Origin: Liolophura sinensis
Lineage: Eukaryota; Mollusca; Polyplacophora; Chitonida; Chitonidae
Direction of reading: 5' to 3'
DNA: 64,000 nt
Assembly: GCF_032854445.1 (NCBI RefSeq)
Contig: NC_088295.1
Span: forward strand, 56,527,249-56,591,248
The first letter of the stretch is position 1. Each line of letters begins with the position of its first letter. This document shows, in pieces, positions 23,749 to 35,369 of the stretch. Under the pieces are notes generated by a model. It was not told where the DNA came from. It saw only the letters and a program-made list of their open reading frames with translations, and made no database searches. Position numbers and translations under genes: made by a program.

Positions 23749-25220
23749 GGCGACACAGTAGTATTAGATGGATAATCTTAGATCCCCTGCGATGATGGCT
23801 GCCTCCCTAGCCGGTCTAACGTGTACACGGGTTTGACTCCTAATGCAAACCACGTGTCATCGAACAACCCAACAACCCGTTATTCTCTGGATTACTTCTC
23901 TAGCCCTCACCTGAAACGATGATGCTCACTAGCTGCTTCGCCTTAAGAGAAATCGATTCTTTGACCTAGTACAGTTCTTCGGCGTCAGTCCGTAATTGCA
24001 AGTAAATCCTTAAATTGCTGTAGTCTCTCTTCTAAAAACATCGACGCACTAATATGTCCTTGCCGTCCACTTGCAAAACGTGGAAGTGACACTGCAACGT
24101 TCGACGCCTGCACCCGCCCACGCGTTTAACTAGTCAGAAACCAGGAAAAGTCGGCGAGAGAGAGAGAGAGAGAAAAAAAACAACCCCTGTCTGTCAACAA
24201 ATGTCTGTTTTACTTCTCCATCCTTTACAGCAGACCGGCCGACAAGATAGTTTATCCTTGCTCAACTGGTTGCTCTCTGATGCACATGTGAATTAAACCA
24301 CATTGAACAATGCACCAGAAAAACGCGTCCGCTAGAAACGGCGGTAGCCGTCAAACTGGCTGTTGGGTGTGCGTATACTCCAGCAGGTATACGACGGTAT
24401 TGTGGGAAGGTGAGCTTGCTCGTCGTCTCTATATACACGTCTATTTCTGGTCGGCGCGCTGCGATCTAACTGGTGTTGGTGGGGAGACCGGTTGTTGGCG
24501 TTAAACTGAATACGAGGGACCCCCAACCACATCGGTTCGACAGATGCGCAGCAGAGCTGACTTAAACTCGTCAATACGACGGCTTAGGCGGGTTTTCATC
24601 AAAGTCACAAGAACGAGACGCGTGGAATACTTCACTAAAGTATTCGGCTACACAATAAAACAATACATCGAGCATCTCATGTCCCGCTGTCGAGCCAATG
24701 CTATCACCATATTTTCTTGACTGGGAAATGTTCTATGTCAACGAAAGTGAGGGTCCCTCGCAAACTTTGGGGTCTGCGACAAGCATGGGCTGACAAAGAG
24801 CTCAAACAAATGGCCACCGGCCAAATGTCAACCCGCTTGCGTGTGTCAACTAAAAGGCCATTGAAAATAATTATTTGCGGAGTATTGCTTTAAAGTATGT
24901 GATTCACCTCTGTACAAAAGGGAAACGAAGCAGGAGTTTTAGTGAATTAGTGATTTTCGTGAAGTTGGCATTCATGTTAACTTGCAAGCATTTCAAATTT
25001 ATATAGTTCAGTTAAAATGATATCATAAAAACCGAGCATTAAAATTGAATTTCTGACGGTTTGTGGCGGATTTATGAGTATATCAACTGAGGATTCCAAA
25101 CTTCAGGCAAGCTTTGTCGAGGAAGCTTTTGGGGCAATTTACAGGATCTATAACAGAGAGATAGTTGAAGAACAACCATACCAGCGTGGGTTTGCTCACA
25201 TCCTCACTACAACACTTCGT

Positions 25221-25709
25221 CCACATCACACTACGGTGGATTCATATACAGCCACACCACATTACGGTGGATTCATATACAGCCACATCACACTACGGTG
25301 GATTCATATACAGCCACATCACACTACGGTGGATTCATATACAGCCACATCACACCACGGAGGATTCATATACAGCCACATCACACTACGGTGGATTCAT
25401 ATACAGCCACATCACACTACGGTGGATTCATATTCTGCCACATCACACCACGGAGGATTCATATACAGCCACATCACACCACGGAGGATTCATATACAGC
25501 CACATCACACTACGGTGGATTCATATACAACCACACCAAACTACGGTGGATTCATAGACAACTACACCAAACTACGGTGGATTTATATACAACTACACCA
25601 AACTACGGTGGATTCATATACAACTACACCAAACTACATACATATACATCAACACCACACCACGGTGGTTTCCATACATCCTCACCACACCACGATGGAT
25701 TCAAATACC
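25221..25709. repeat. 31-bp minisatellite open in all three forward frames
   Basis: About thirteen units of 31 bp, consensus CCACATCACACTACGGTGGA TTCATATACAG, regular to about 25640 and then three degraded units. Since 31 is not a multiple of 3 and the unit has no stop in any forward frame, three overlapping frames stay open (the longest, 25074-25904, 276 codons), each with a 31-residue period. I do not call a gene here: no promoter, no splice context, and length is explained by the repeat. Confidence 0.9.
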
Positions 25710-27286
25710 GCAGTTACAGAAGAATACAGCTTTTTTGTTTGCGTGTCAAATGTTCGCCACACTTCAAAGTTTTATTTCCTTTTCTTGACAGTATATGTAG
25801 CAACAGAGTTTGTCCCGCTAAGAGTTTGTCGCTCCAAACTCCTTAAGATAGACGCCGCATCCTCAAGGTTTTGGGTTCCTCGGTTACAGGTACAGACACT
25901 ATAAGCATATGATATTACGTCGTGTTTTCGGCATGGCGTACAAATGAGGCAGCACAAGCATAGCTGACTAATCGGGACTGATCTAAATGCTAAAAGAAGA
26001 CACTTTCCCGAAATACGGCTGAAAATCTAAAAGAAATGTTACATTCAAGCAGGTAAATGCATTCACGTCAGTAAACCAAATGTTATTTTGACGTGGCCTG
26101 AAATATCGTATCCATACTAATTCCATTCCTAAACAACCGCCCTTAATAGTCACAATGATTCAGTTTCCTGTAAGCCGCGGTAATTCGTGGTAATTTGGGC
26201 GCCTGCGCCTGTAGCAGATATTTACGCGTATTATACTCAATATTGTGTACATATTAAAACTGTGGTACACACAATAGTCTGTGCTGTACGCTACAACAAA
26301 TGACGTCCTCATATAACCCTCGAGTGTGTACCGTGTGGTTCAAAATATGCATGATGCATGTATCAAACTTATTTTTGTAGACTCTTTGGACTTTACTTAT
26401 ATTCTACGAAGGTTCTGCAAAGTCGACTGTATATTTCAATTATTTCACAGCTTGGCTGGTGTTCATGGTTTGTAGGCTGTAGACTTATATCATAAAATAC
26501 ATTCTGTTATCAAATAAGGACTGAGGTTTAAGTTGTATTGAAGTTGGACAACTGGAAGCCTTTATCTGGTTTATTACATGCCTAAGGTCAGTTTCATAAA
26601 GCTATTTGTGCAATGTGAAAGACAATGCGAGTGTGTAATTTTTTAAGTTTCACCCTCGTATGAGCGTATGCATATTTAGAATATTATCCGATAAACTGTA
26701 GCAGTTAGCAGTGTGCTGGATATTCACTTCCTGTATAAACCTTCACACCTGGAGACAATAGACCAGGATGTAATCAAGTACAATCAATTATGCCATTTAA
26801 TTAAATCCTAAATATTAATTAATTTCTTCTGTTAACGACTATAAAATCACTTGCCCCTTTATTACCAATGGTTGGATTTGGATTTCTTCCCGTATGTAGC
26901 TGAGCGGACAGGCGGGGGGCTGGTCAAACTAACACAAAGCTACTTCCGGTCACTACGCTGTAATTAGCATGGGCGTGACGTCCGGTGTACTCAACATGAA
27001 AGCCTTCATCACGTAAATAAGAACTAGGTAACTATATAAGGTCATTTCCGGTGTTTGGGGCCCGTATCACGTCGGGCCGAAACTCGTGGAGTAGGCGATA
27101 TGCAGACGTCGTGTTTCTAATCCCATGAAATTCAAGAAAGGCCAATTAGGTTGTAATGTGAAAGGTGTGCTACACAGGGTTTTTTACTTACACATTATAA
27201 TGACTATTTTTAAATCGACGCCTGTGGATAGAAATAAAATTTCTGAGTATATAACTAGTTGTATAAATCTGAAGTTTCAAAAGTAA

Positions 27287-27556
27287 TGGCCCGAGGCCTT
27301 CGGAACCTCCGGGATCCGGGTGCTTAGGGTGCCAGTGCGGCGCAATGACCTAGGGCCCTCTCGCCAATGCGATCACTGTGAGTTTAAGTCCAGTTCATGC
27401 AGGCTTCTTCTCCGGTCGCACGTGGGAAGGTTTTCCAGCAATCTGCGGATGGTCTTGGGTTTTTACGGGGCTCTGCCCCATAATGCTGGCCGCCGTTGTA
27501 AAACTGAAATATTCTTGAGTTCGGCGTATAGAACACCAATCAAATAAATAAATAAG
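27287..27556 (+). mobile_element. Near full-length tRNA-derived SINE (main family)
   Basis: Head GGCCCGAGGCCTTCGGAACC, A-box region around GGTGCCAGTGCGGCGCAATG, B box GAGTTTAAGTCC, body CACGTGGGAAGG, TTTTTACGGGGCTCTGCCCC, then TAATGCTGGCCGCC, TGAAATATTCTTGAG, CACCAATCAAATAAATAAAT. One of the most complete plus-strand copies in the window. Confidence 0.85.
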
Positions 27557-28352
27557 TCAAAATGACCCCATACTGTTGTAACAAAAACAGTAACACCTAA
27601 ACCTTCATTGATTCATTAACCAGTATATGTAGTATGACTTCCTTAACCTATCGGCAGCAATTTTTTTTTTAATTTTCATAAAGCAGTGAACAATTCGTGA
27701 TGAATCGTCGGCTAAAACTTGCGGCATGTATGCATGGTAAGCTGGGCTGCAAACTTCTATCCTGTGTGTTACATATATATGCATGTATAAAGACAAAAAG
27801 TCATTGTTTAATGTGAACGAACCATGATGAGAAGGGATAACACAGATGGCAGTATATGGTCAACTGGTCATTTCATACAGGGGAATTTAAGGGAAATTTC
27901 TATACAGATGAGTTACAAATATATGTAGAGAGTAGTGCCGTAGTATAAAAGGGTAGAGCCCACAGAACAAACTAAACAACGACAACAGTGCGATAGTTCC
28001 CAAACTGTCACACACAACCATTGAAATCTGGCCTCTGGATCAAATTCATAAGTACTTAGCCTCGGGGATATATAGTCCTTCAGCAGAAATGTGGTTTACA
28101 TAGGACTACTGTAGAGAATATAGCATAGAAATGAGTGTGGTATAATTAACTAACTATTTTTTCATCAGATGTAAACGGAGATATAATATTGGCCAATCAG
28201 TGGTTTAACTGTCAATGAAATAATGTTTAAGCTTTAGGGAAATTTTGGCACCAGCGATTTTCACTCAGTATTTACTTTCTTTTTTGTACGTAGCTAATAA
28301 CAAGAACAACTTTGGACATGAGCAGTCCCATGTTGCAAACATACAAACAACA

Positions 28353-28396
28353 TAAATTTATTTATTTATTTCATTGTCGTTTAACGGCAAATTCAA
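28353..28396 (-). mobile_element. SINE tail fragment
   Basis: TTTATTTATTTATTTCATTG then TCGTTTAACGGC. Only the 3' end of a SINE-type tail, diverged from the main family. Confidence 0.4.
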
Positions 28397-29815
28397 AATG
28401 CTTTCTATAGACAGATGATTTCGATTATATTTGACTCCCCCCCCCCACGACCACCACCACCACCTATTGCTCCTTACCCATCGATCAGAAACACACTTCA
28501 GTTTACGTCACTAATAATTTACCAAATTTCCATACGAACAGCGAAACATCTGGAGTGACTGTTACGGTCCTGATGGTCCTCTATGATATAGCTGTTAACA
28601 CCTTCATTGGAGATTATTGATTTCTGGAGGGTGGGGGGCAGGGTAACAGGGTATTGGACAGTTTTGATTTATTCCTAGCTTAATCCCATTACTAACCTCT
28701 TTCTCACGTAGGACATGTCGACAAAATGTAACACAAGAAGGTCAAAAAGAAATTGAACAAGTGGAGACAACCGTGTAAAACATCAATAGAGAGTTGTTTA
28801 CCTTAGATTTCTGAGCGGGGAAACTTGTATAGGTGATACAAGTAGCATGCTTGCAAATTGAAAAAAACGAGTATGAAATTTACGCTTTTATATCTTATGG
28901 ACACTAGAAAGATCAAAATATGGCGAAACATACACACAATACAACTATAAAAAAAATTCAATCCATGCCAGAGATAGCAGGTTTATCATCAGGTCTGAAT
29001 CCTGAGTAATCGGTAGGCCTGTGTTTAAATGATTACATGCCGTTTCATTATTTTGTATCAAAACAGAATCTACTTTTCCGTATCTGGTTCATATTTAGCC
29101 TTGTCAAAGCCAAACAGCGCGTGATCATGCTGTAAAGACACAAACTCAATTATTCATTGAGATGATCTGGCTATTGGTCGTTGAGCCAGTGTGTTTGAAC
29201 CCAGCTCTTCCTGTATTATTTACGACTGTAAGCCAGGATGTTTGTCAGATATCAGGCGATGGTCGGTATTTTCATTCTGGTACTTCAGTTTCTTCCATCC
29301 ATGTTAAAACCTTCCCGTCGTCATAAAAGTGAGTCGTTTTTTAGCACGGCATTAAAGAAATTAAATGAAATTAAATAAATCAAACTCAAACCTTGCTGGT
29401 TTGGTTGCGACCATAAGCCTGTATGGAGGTTCGTACCTCCGTACCTAGCGAAGTGCTGCGATACGATACAATGTACGAATTGTATATGTTATTAATAGGC
29501 CATAAATACATGAAAAACATTACAAACATCAAAACTATACTTCGATTCTATGGGTCGGAGATGTCAAAGACTCCACGCGCATGCTCCGTTACCCAATGCT
29601 CTAAAACTGACCTTGTGCATGAGGTAACCTGATGATATCAGTCGTTTTTTTATTTTCAAGTTGATGTGAGAATTGGGACGAAAATGTAGAAGTATCTGAC
29701 CCGGATCTGACATATTGTAGCCCCTTGACATTTTCAACTTCGACAGCTTACGCCTAATTTGCGTCATATGCAGACCTGAGCTATTAGGACTAAGTCGCCA
29801 TTGTGTTTAGTTCAG

Positions 29816-29880
29816 AGATAGCCCGAGTGGCAAGGCTTTAGGCATGACCATGTAACGTCTACTCCACGTAGGCACTGGGC
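29816..29880 (+). mobile_element. tRNA-like SINE head fragment (possible)
   Basis: ATAGCCCGAGTGGCAAGGC resembles a tRNA D-arm/A-box. No B box and no foldable tRNA follows, so it is a truncated SINE head or coincidence, not a tRNA gene. Confidence 0.3.
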
Positions 29881-30311
29881 GAAAAAAGACTTTGGATACT
29901 GAGGTATAATCATAGTTTTTAGGTAATGTATACATTACATCTTCATTGTTGCAGTCTTACAATTTCTTATGATTGCAGAAAGACATGTTTATGTGCAAAT
30001 TGTTGTAATTTTGCAGATTCATTCTAGAAAGTTAAGCTTTCTCCAAGAGTTTGTTAAAGTCAATGTCTAACAACATCTCTTTGAACATGGCGATGATGAT
30101 ATATTTAGAGGCTTACGTGAACGCACACAATTTTTACATTAGGATTTCTACAAACCGTCCCAGTTTAATTTTTTCAGCATTTTGAGGTCTTAAAAATTAT
30201 TTAAAGACTTTGGAAAGGCATGCTTCCCCTAGACGTACAATAATAGACTAAACTGATGTACATTTTAACCGTTATTTTTATAAAATTCATACACTGAAAA
30301 AGAAGACTCTT

Positions 30312-30428
30312 ACCACTATGGTTGCTGTGAGGTCAAGCCCATCCTATGCTCTCAGGCTGTACGTGAGAAGGTCTGTCAACAACCTGCGGATGATCGTGGG
30401 TTTCCCCCAGTTTCCTCCCACAATAACT
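30312..30428 (+). mobile_element. SINE internal fragment (main family)
   Basis: GGTTGCTGTGAGGTCAAGCC (degenerate B box), CTGTACGTGAGAAGGTCTG, CAACCTGCGGATGATCGTGG, GTTTCCCCCAGTTTCCTCCC, AATAACTGG. Head and tail are missing. Confidence 0.65.
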
Positions 30429-30560
30429 GGATTCGAACTTGAGATCATACTGGCCTTGGACCAATGCATCCAGTTATAATAACGTTTTATTCGGCTGAGA
30501 AAATTATATCGTTCTTCATATAGTCGTTCTTAAGGAGAGATATTGCTTCGTTACATAAGT

Positions 30561-30577
30561 CCATCCTTGCCTTACAG
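30561..30577 (+). promoter_or_regulatory. Candidate splice acceptor upstream of the two-helix protein
   Basis: CCATCCTTGCCTTACAG is a good polypyrimidine tract plus AG, 58 nt before the ATG at 30636. If used, the 30636 frame lies in a 3' exon whose 5' UTR is spliced. Confidence 0.35.
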
Positions 30578-30635
30578 CATCCCACCTGTGAATGAATTTC
30601 GATGATATACATGACATACCTTATACATAGTCAAA

Positions 30636-30995
30636 ATGCCTCACAACAGCGAAAGAGACACAGTACCAGGACTGAAGGATTTCTGCGACCACCTCCGAGG
30701 GAGCCACGATTTAAGGGCGTCAACGTTCTGTATAGTCGTGTTAGTGATGTTGGTGGTGTCCACGGTCACTTGTATTTCTTCTCCACTTGGGTACTGCATT
30801 GGGGCTTTCCTCGTGATGCTTTTCGTGTTTTTTTCTTTGCCCGTCATCGAATCAAAGATCGTTACCAAGACGCACCAGCGGGCGCCACCAGGTTTTATTC
30901 ATCAGATGCACCAATCAGAGGACGACTTTGAAACCAAATCATCCAGTCACAGCATCATTATTATCCAATCAGGGGCTCATGAAATCGAAGTTTAA
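30636..30995 (+). CDS. Small protein with two hydrophobic segments, family unknown
   Basis: A 119-residue frame from ATG 30636 to TAA. An in-frame TGA at 30612-30614 makes this the first possible start. Residues 1-28 are polar. Residues about 29-48 (ASTFCIVVLVMLVVSTVTCI) and 52-71 (GYCIGAFLVMLFVFFSLPVI) are two helices separated by a tight SSPL turn, so both ends would lie on the same side of a membrane. The tail is polar and ends in I-E-V, compatible with a class II PDZ ligand (inference). ATTAAA lies about 90 nt downstream. It overlaps no repeat I recognise, unlike most frames here. It may be complete or a terminal exon. Function unknown. Confidence 0.45.
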   Translation: MPHNSERDTVPGLKDFCDHLRGSHDLRASTFCIVVLVMLVVSTVTCISSPLGYCIGAFLVMLFVFFSLPVIESKIVTKTHQRAPPGFIHQMHQSEDDFETKSSSHSIIIIQSGAHEIEV

Positions 30996-31267
30996 TACTC
31001 AATCTTTTTGCAGCCTGAATGTTAAGAACTGTAAAGCATAGGACATTGTTATCAGGCACAGCTGATTGGTTACAGGCCTACCCGTTATTAAAATGAATTA
31101 AAACATTTCAGTAATAGTTCCCAATGTTCAGTAGAAAAAAGAATGTTATAAAAATGGCAGATTTGTCCAAAAGTTATACAATGTTTGTCTTCCTCTTAGT
31201 CTATATCAAGTATGTACTAATTTAAAATCTCCAAACTTCTGATATCATGTCAGTCTTCAAAAGACGA

Positions 31268-31480
31268 TTATTGATTGATTATTGATTGATCGATTGATTG
31301 GTGTTATCGTCGTGTTCACGAATTGGTCAGTTATATGTCTGTCGTAAGGATTTTGGGTAAACGAAACCGGAGTACAGACTCAGCCTAAATAACTAGAGGT
31401 GGATTCAAATCCCATTCCTCATTGATCAAGGATCACTGAAGGTCACGTAGAGCCAAGGCTTAAACCATTAGAACCAGCTA
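31268..31480 (-). mobile_element. tRNA-derived SINE, second family (diverged)
   Basis: In minus orientation there is a tRNA-like head near 31450-31480 (GGTTCTAATGGTTTAAGCC), a B box GGGATTTGAATCCACC around 31405, and a tail whose complement is GATTGATTGGTGTTATCGTC. Layout parallels 4905-5150. Confidence 0.45.
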
Positions 31481-33321
31481 GGATTCCATACACCTTTTGA
31501 TGATTGGTCGAATCGGTATAGGATTTACTGTAGTAGGTAAACTATGTTAATAGACTCTGCTTTTAGTTATGACCGGGTCTTCCTTTTAGGGACGGTCATG
31601 TTACAGGTTCAAAGCACTACCTTAATTTAGTTCGTCCACTGATGTTGAGGGTACAAACCCAGGTAAGGATATAGCAGGACCTACTGCGTAAAAAAAACAA
31701 ACAAAAACGAATACAACCTTGAAATGTATCAAGGGCCGGAAGCTTACGAAGGAACTTTCGTGTTACATACACAACAAAGTAGCTTCCCCTACAATGCTGT
31801 TATGGCCCGCTTCACAGGTCGTGACGCATTTGTGCAGCTGGCCTCAGAGCCCTATTAACTTTTCATAAGCGATAATGTTAACGTTTAGTGCTGTAACTCT
31901 GTCCCAAACATTATGTGGCCAATAAGCCTTGGCGCATACCTGGATAAGCGTGTGAGAAAGCAGCCATAAAAATATTGACAAAGGTTGACCGTCAAGATCT
32001 GGATATTTCTACACCAACGCCATGTGAACGTCCCTCGCAGCCTTATCACTATCTGTCTTCTTGTATCCTCTCGCCCTGAATTTCAAACTTTCATCATTAA
32101 AACTCATACCGGCCCAAAGTATTGACAGTTTCCTTCATTTTGATACAAAACATGCATCAGTACACCACAAATGACACGCTGACGACTTAAAATGATTATA
32201 GTGTAAATCGGAAATGCTAAGGGGCCCTGGTGACAAAAAGCGGTTCACGAAGCTCGTATGGCTTTTGGAATTATGGGTGTAAAATCATTGAAATTTGAAC
32301 GAACTTGTTTCTGAAGGCATGACTGATTTAATTACAGGTTAAAATTTAATTTAAAATTAAACAAGGGAGGGCGGTATTTACTCCGTCCATAAACTAGATC
32401 GCCGTCATACGAGTCCACGAGTAGCCCATACGGCGTTGAATACTAAACATGTTAACCAAAAAAATGTCCATGGTTATGAAATACGGGAACCACAGATCGA
32501 TAGTCAAATCCGTGTAGCACAGAACAATCTATCGTGTTGGCCCTATTCGCTCCCTACCTATCCTTAATTCAGTACGGCCGCTGCATTAAACCAGGTTTCT
32601 GTTTAGATTTGGGTGTTTTCTTTGCATTTGCATGTATTTCTAGTTAAAGAAAAAAGTTTCGCGCAATGCTGTATTCGCAGCCAAATATTGTGTTCGTGTC
32701 GGTTTTGAATTTTTATTCATCATTTTTGGAAGCTGTCACGTTATATCCACAGGAACAAATAATTTTTTTTTCGTATACTTCACAGTTTATACCCATGTAA
32801 TATAAAGGAGAAGACAACATACAAATTATGCCAAAATCAGATAAAAGAGCGGGAAAATTTAATTGCAAATATGGTCTTTAATATATTCTTCCATTTTTCT
32901 TTCGGGAGAAATGGGTATTTGAAAATATTTTGGCATGCTGCGTATTTAGGACCACCAATACATAACGTATTTTGTCTATAGCCAAACATATGCACTGAAT
33001 CCGAATTATCATAATATTTATGAATATATTTAAAATATGAATATGATCAAAACCCAGGTTGAACAAATTTGTTACCTGAAAACACCAGATTCCAGTGCAA
33101 ATGTATTTATTACGCATGTGTTACATCCTCATTCATAGCATCATTACTCAGATACGACATATACCCAGAGGTGGTCCCAAATACCCACCTTAACAAAAAT
33201 TACTTTAAAGAGAAACCAAGAAAAATGTTAAACGCAACATTTACAACTAACTTTTCGATTCTTTCATCTGAACTCCACATTCTAATGGCAACTTCTAGAT
33301 ACGTATACCCGTTTTTTTTCT

Positions 33322-33324
33322 TTT

Positions 33325-33354
<30 letters not shown>
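33322..33354. repeat. (TTTA)n microsatellite
   Basis: About seven ATTT units, with no SINE body next to it on either side. Confidence 0.8.
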
Positions 33355-33355
<1 letters not shown>

Positions 33356-34252
33356 ATTACGGTTGTTTGCAGTGCTCACAATCACCCATTGTCACTGCAT
33401 GCAATAAATTGTTAAGTACGGTAATGATATTTTTCCGTGTGGATATAAGCTTATTCTAACAACCTTCCAAACAGGGTGGATGAAAAATAGAATGGTAGCA
33501 ATCGTGTAGAGCGTATAACGGTGACAACTTCAAAACAATGTTTCCTGATTACTAGAAGTCAGTGGCGTTCAGTTTAATTTGATAGGGAGGAAATAAATCA
33601 GTTTAGATGTGTACAGAAATGTGCTACACATAAAAGCCGTCCCTGTGGGCCCTGGGCAATCACAAGCTTGGGAAGGGTAGGGGCAGGGGGATTTGCGCAT
33701 GGAATCATAGGTGCCCATCGAGATACATGTAACAGGTCATCATCCAAATGTCAAGTTTCACACGTAGGCTATTTAGTTCACTGCTAAATTGCCAGAGCCG
33801 TTGTTACTTGTTCACATCCGGACTTAAAATCCGAGGCGAGTGGGGGATTTACATCCAATGGACTTTGTGCTTGGCCTTTCGCTGAGACATTGGTCGGTCA
33901 TCAAATTTTCATCCAGACGTGAGCCATGCGCAGCAGGTACCGGAAGTGGCACAGTCTCTGTGGATCGCCGTTAACATGCGATGTAAAGGAGTGATGCAAG
34001 CACTTCTCGATAAACGTCGTTTGGATATGTCGACTCATTATATGTAATTACACACCTTTTGACATGTACATAAGCTGGTATGGGTTCAGGGCTAAATAGC
34101 TAGAAGTACCTTTATCACAGTTAAATAGGGTAGATCCTATTCTGTCTATGTTACCTTTGAATGGTGGAAACTTTTCCCAACAACAACGAAAACACTATGG
34201 ACAAATGACTACAAAATGATAAAACGATATACATGTAGTTTAATATCTAGAG

Positions 34253-34500
34253 TGGGGGCCTCCGTGACCGAGGCGACTAGCGTGCCAGTGTTGTGCAAGG
34301 ATCCATCAGCCTCTCACCAGTTCAAGTCCAGCTCAGGCTTACTTCCTCTCTAGCTCTACGTGGGAAGGTCTACCTAGCAACTTGCTGATGGTCGTGGGTA
34401 TTTTGGAACCTGGTTTTCTCCGATCATAATGCTGGTCGTAGTCGTATAAGTGAAATATTCTTGGGTATGACGTGAAACGCCGATTAAGTAAATAAATAAA
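34253..34500 (+). mobile_element. Full-length SINE (main family) with 12-bp target-site duplication
   Basis: Head GGGGGCCTCCGTGACCGAGG, B-box region AGTTCAAGTCC, body TACGTGGGAAGGTCTACC, tail TAAGTGAAATATTCTTGGG and (AAAT)n. Flanked by TAATATCTAGAG at 34241-34252 and TAATATCTCGAG at 34501-34512 (11 of 12 identical). Confidence 0.9.
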
Positions 34501-34667
34501 TAATATCTCGAGAATACTTGTATTAAAAAAAATATCTCTTCATAGCTTTTCGGTTGCATGTAGTTTTTTTTCAATTTTAGTTTTATCTTTTTATTTTTTT
34601 ATTTTTTTTTGTCTACAAATTACTGTTATCATGATTGTTAATTTAAGACCACAGGTATAAATAATGA

Positions 34668-34730
34668 ATAAAATTTATTTATTGATTTATTTACTTATTT
34701 ATTCATTTATTTATTCATTTATTGATTCAA
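34668..34730. repeat. ATTT-type simple repeat
   Basis: Imperfect (TTTA)n with interspersed ATTGATTT and ATTCATTT units. Confidence 0.75.
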
Positions 34731-35369
34731 ATGAAATTCTACCATTATAAAATAAATGGTGTCTCAATGTTGTCAAGTGCTCTACAACAGTTCTGTGGAG
34801 TTGGGTGGGGTTTTACATGCAGGGAAATAGTAGTGCTGCCCAAAAACATCATATACATATTGATGTACGATCGCTGACAAATTTCCAGCCTATACATGTA
34901 CATAGGGTCATCGTTGTTAAAGCCAGCTTACGTCTAGTCCTTTAAAACAGTAAAGTTCTGATGTCAAGAAATGCCTCATATATATGAATGAAGCCAGCTT
35001 TGACATTGTCTAACTCTTCGCCCAACAATAGGAAGAAATTCAAGAACTTTTTGTCTACAACGGAAGTAAAACCATCCCTCACCGGTATAAAAAAAAGGGC
35101 GCATTGTGTTCATGTGCTGTGACAACAGCCGGAAACTTTGAAACAGTTATACATGTGCGCTTGCGCTCGGCAGGGGCTTGATCCTGACTGTCTGCCCTGT
35201 GTAGCCCGTGATAAGGTCCAGTTTCCGCCCTTTGCAACTCGCTCATTTCCTGTATCCACAAGGTCCGTAGACGTACAGCTGTAGGAAATATGCCGCATAT
35301 TTCATAACTAGCCGAGGGGTTCGAATTGTAAGCAGCAGACTGGGAGTTCAATTGCCAATCAGACTGTAT

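Larger units (their letters stand above)
23749..30560. other. Intergenic region between gene 1 (leftward) and gene 2 (rightward)
   Basis: The 5' side of the minus-strand gene should hold its promoter. I see a (GA)n/A-run at 24155-24180 but no convincing TATA box or CpG-dense block. It contains the 31-bp array (25221-25709), a full-length SINE (27287-27556), a SINE tail (28353-28396) and a tRNA-like SINE head (29816-29880). Nothing recognisable in 24200-25200, 25715-27280 and 28400-29800. Confidence 0.5.

Noticed and set aside
25074-25904. 276-codon plus frame
   Set aside because: Length is due to the stop-free 31-bp array; flanks have no gene signals.
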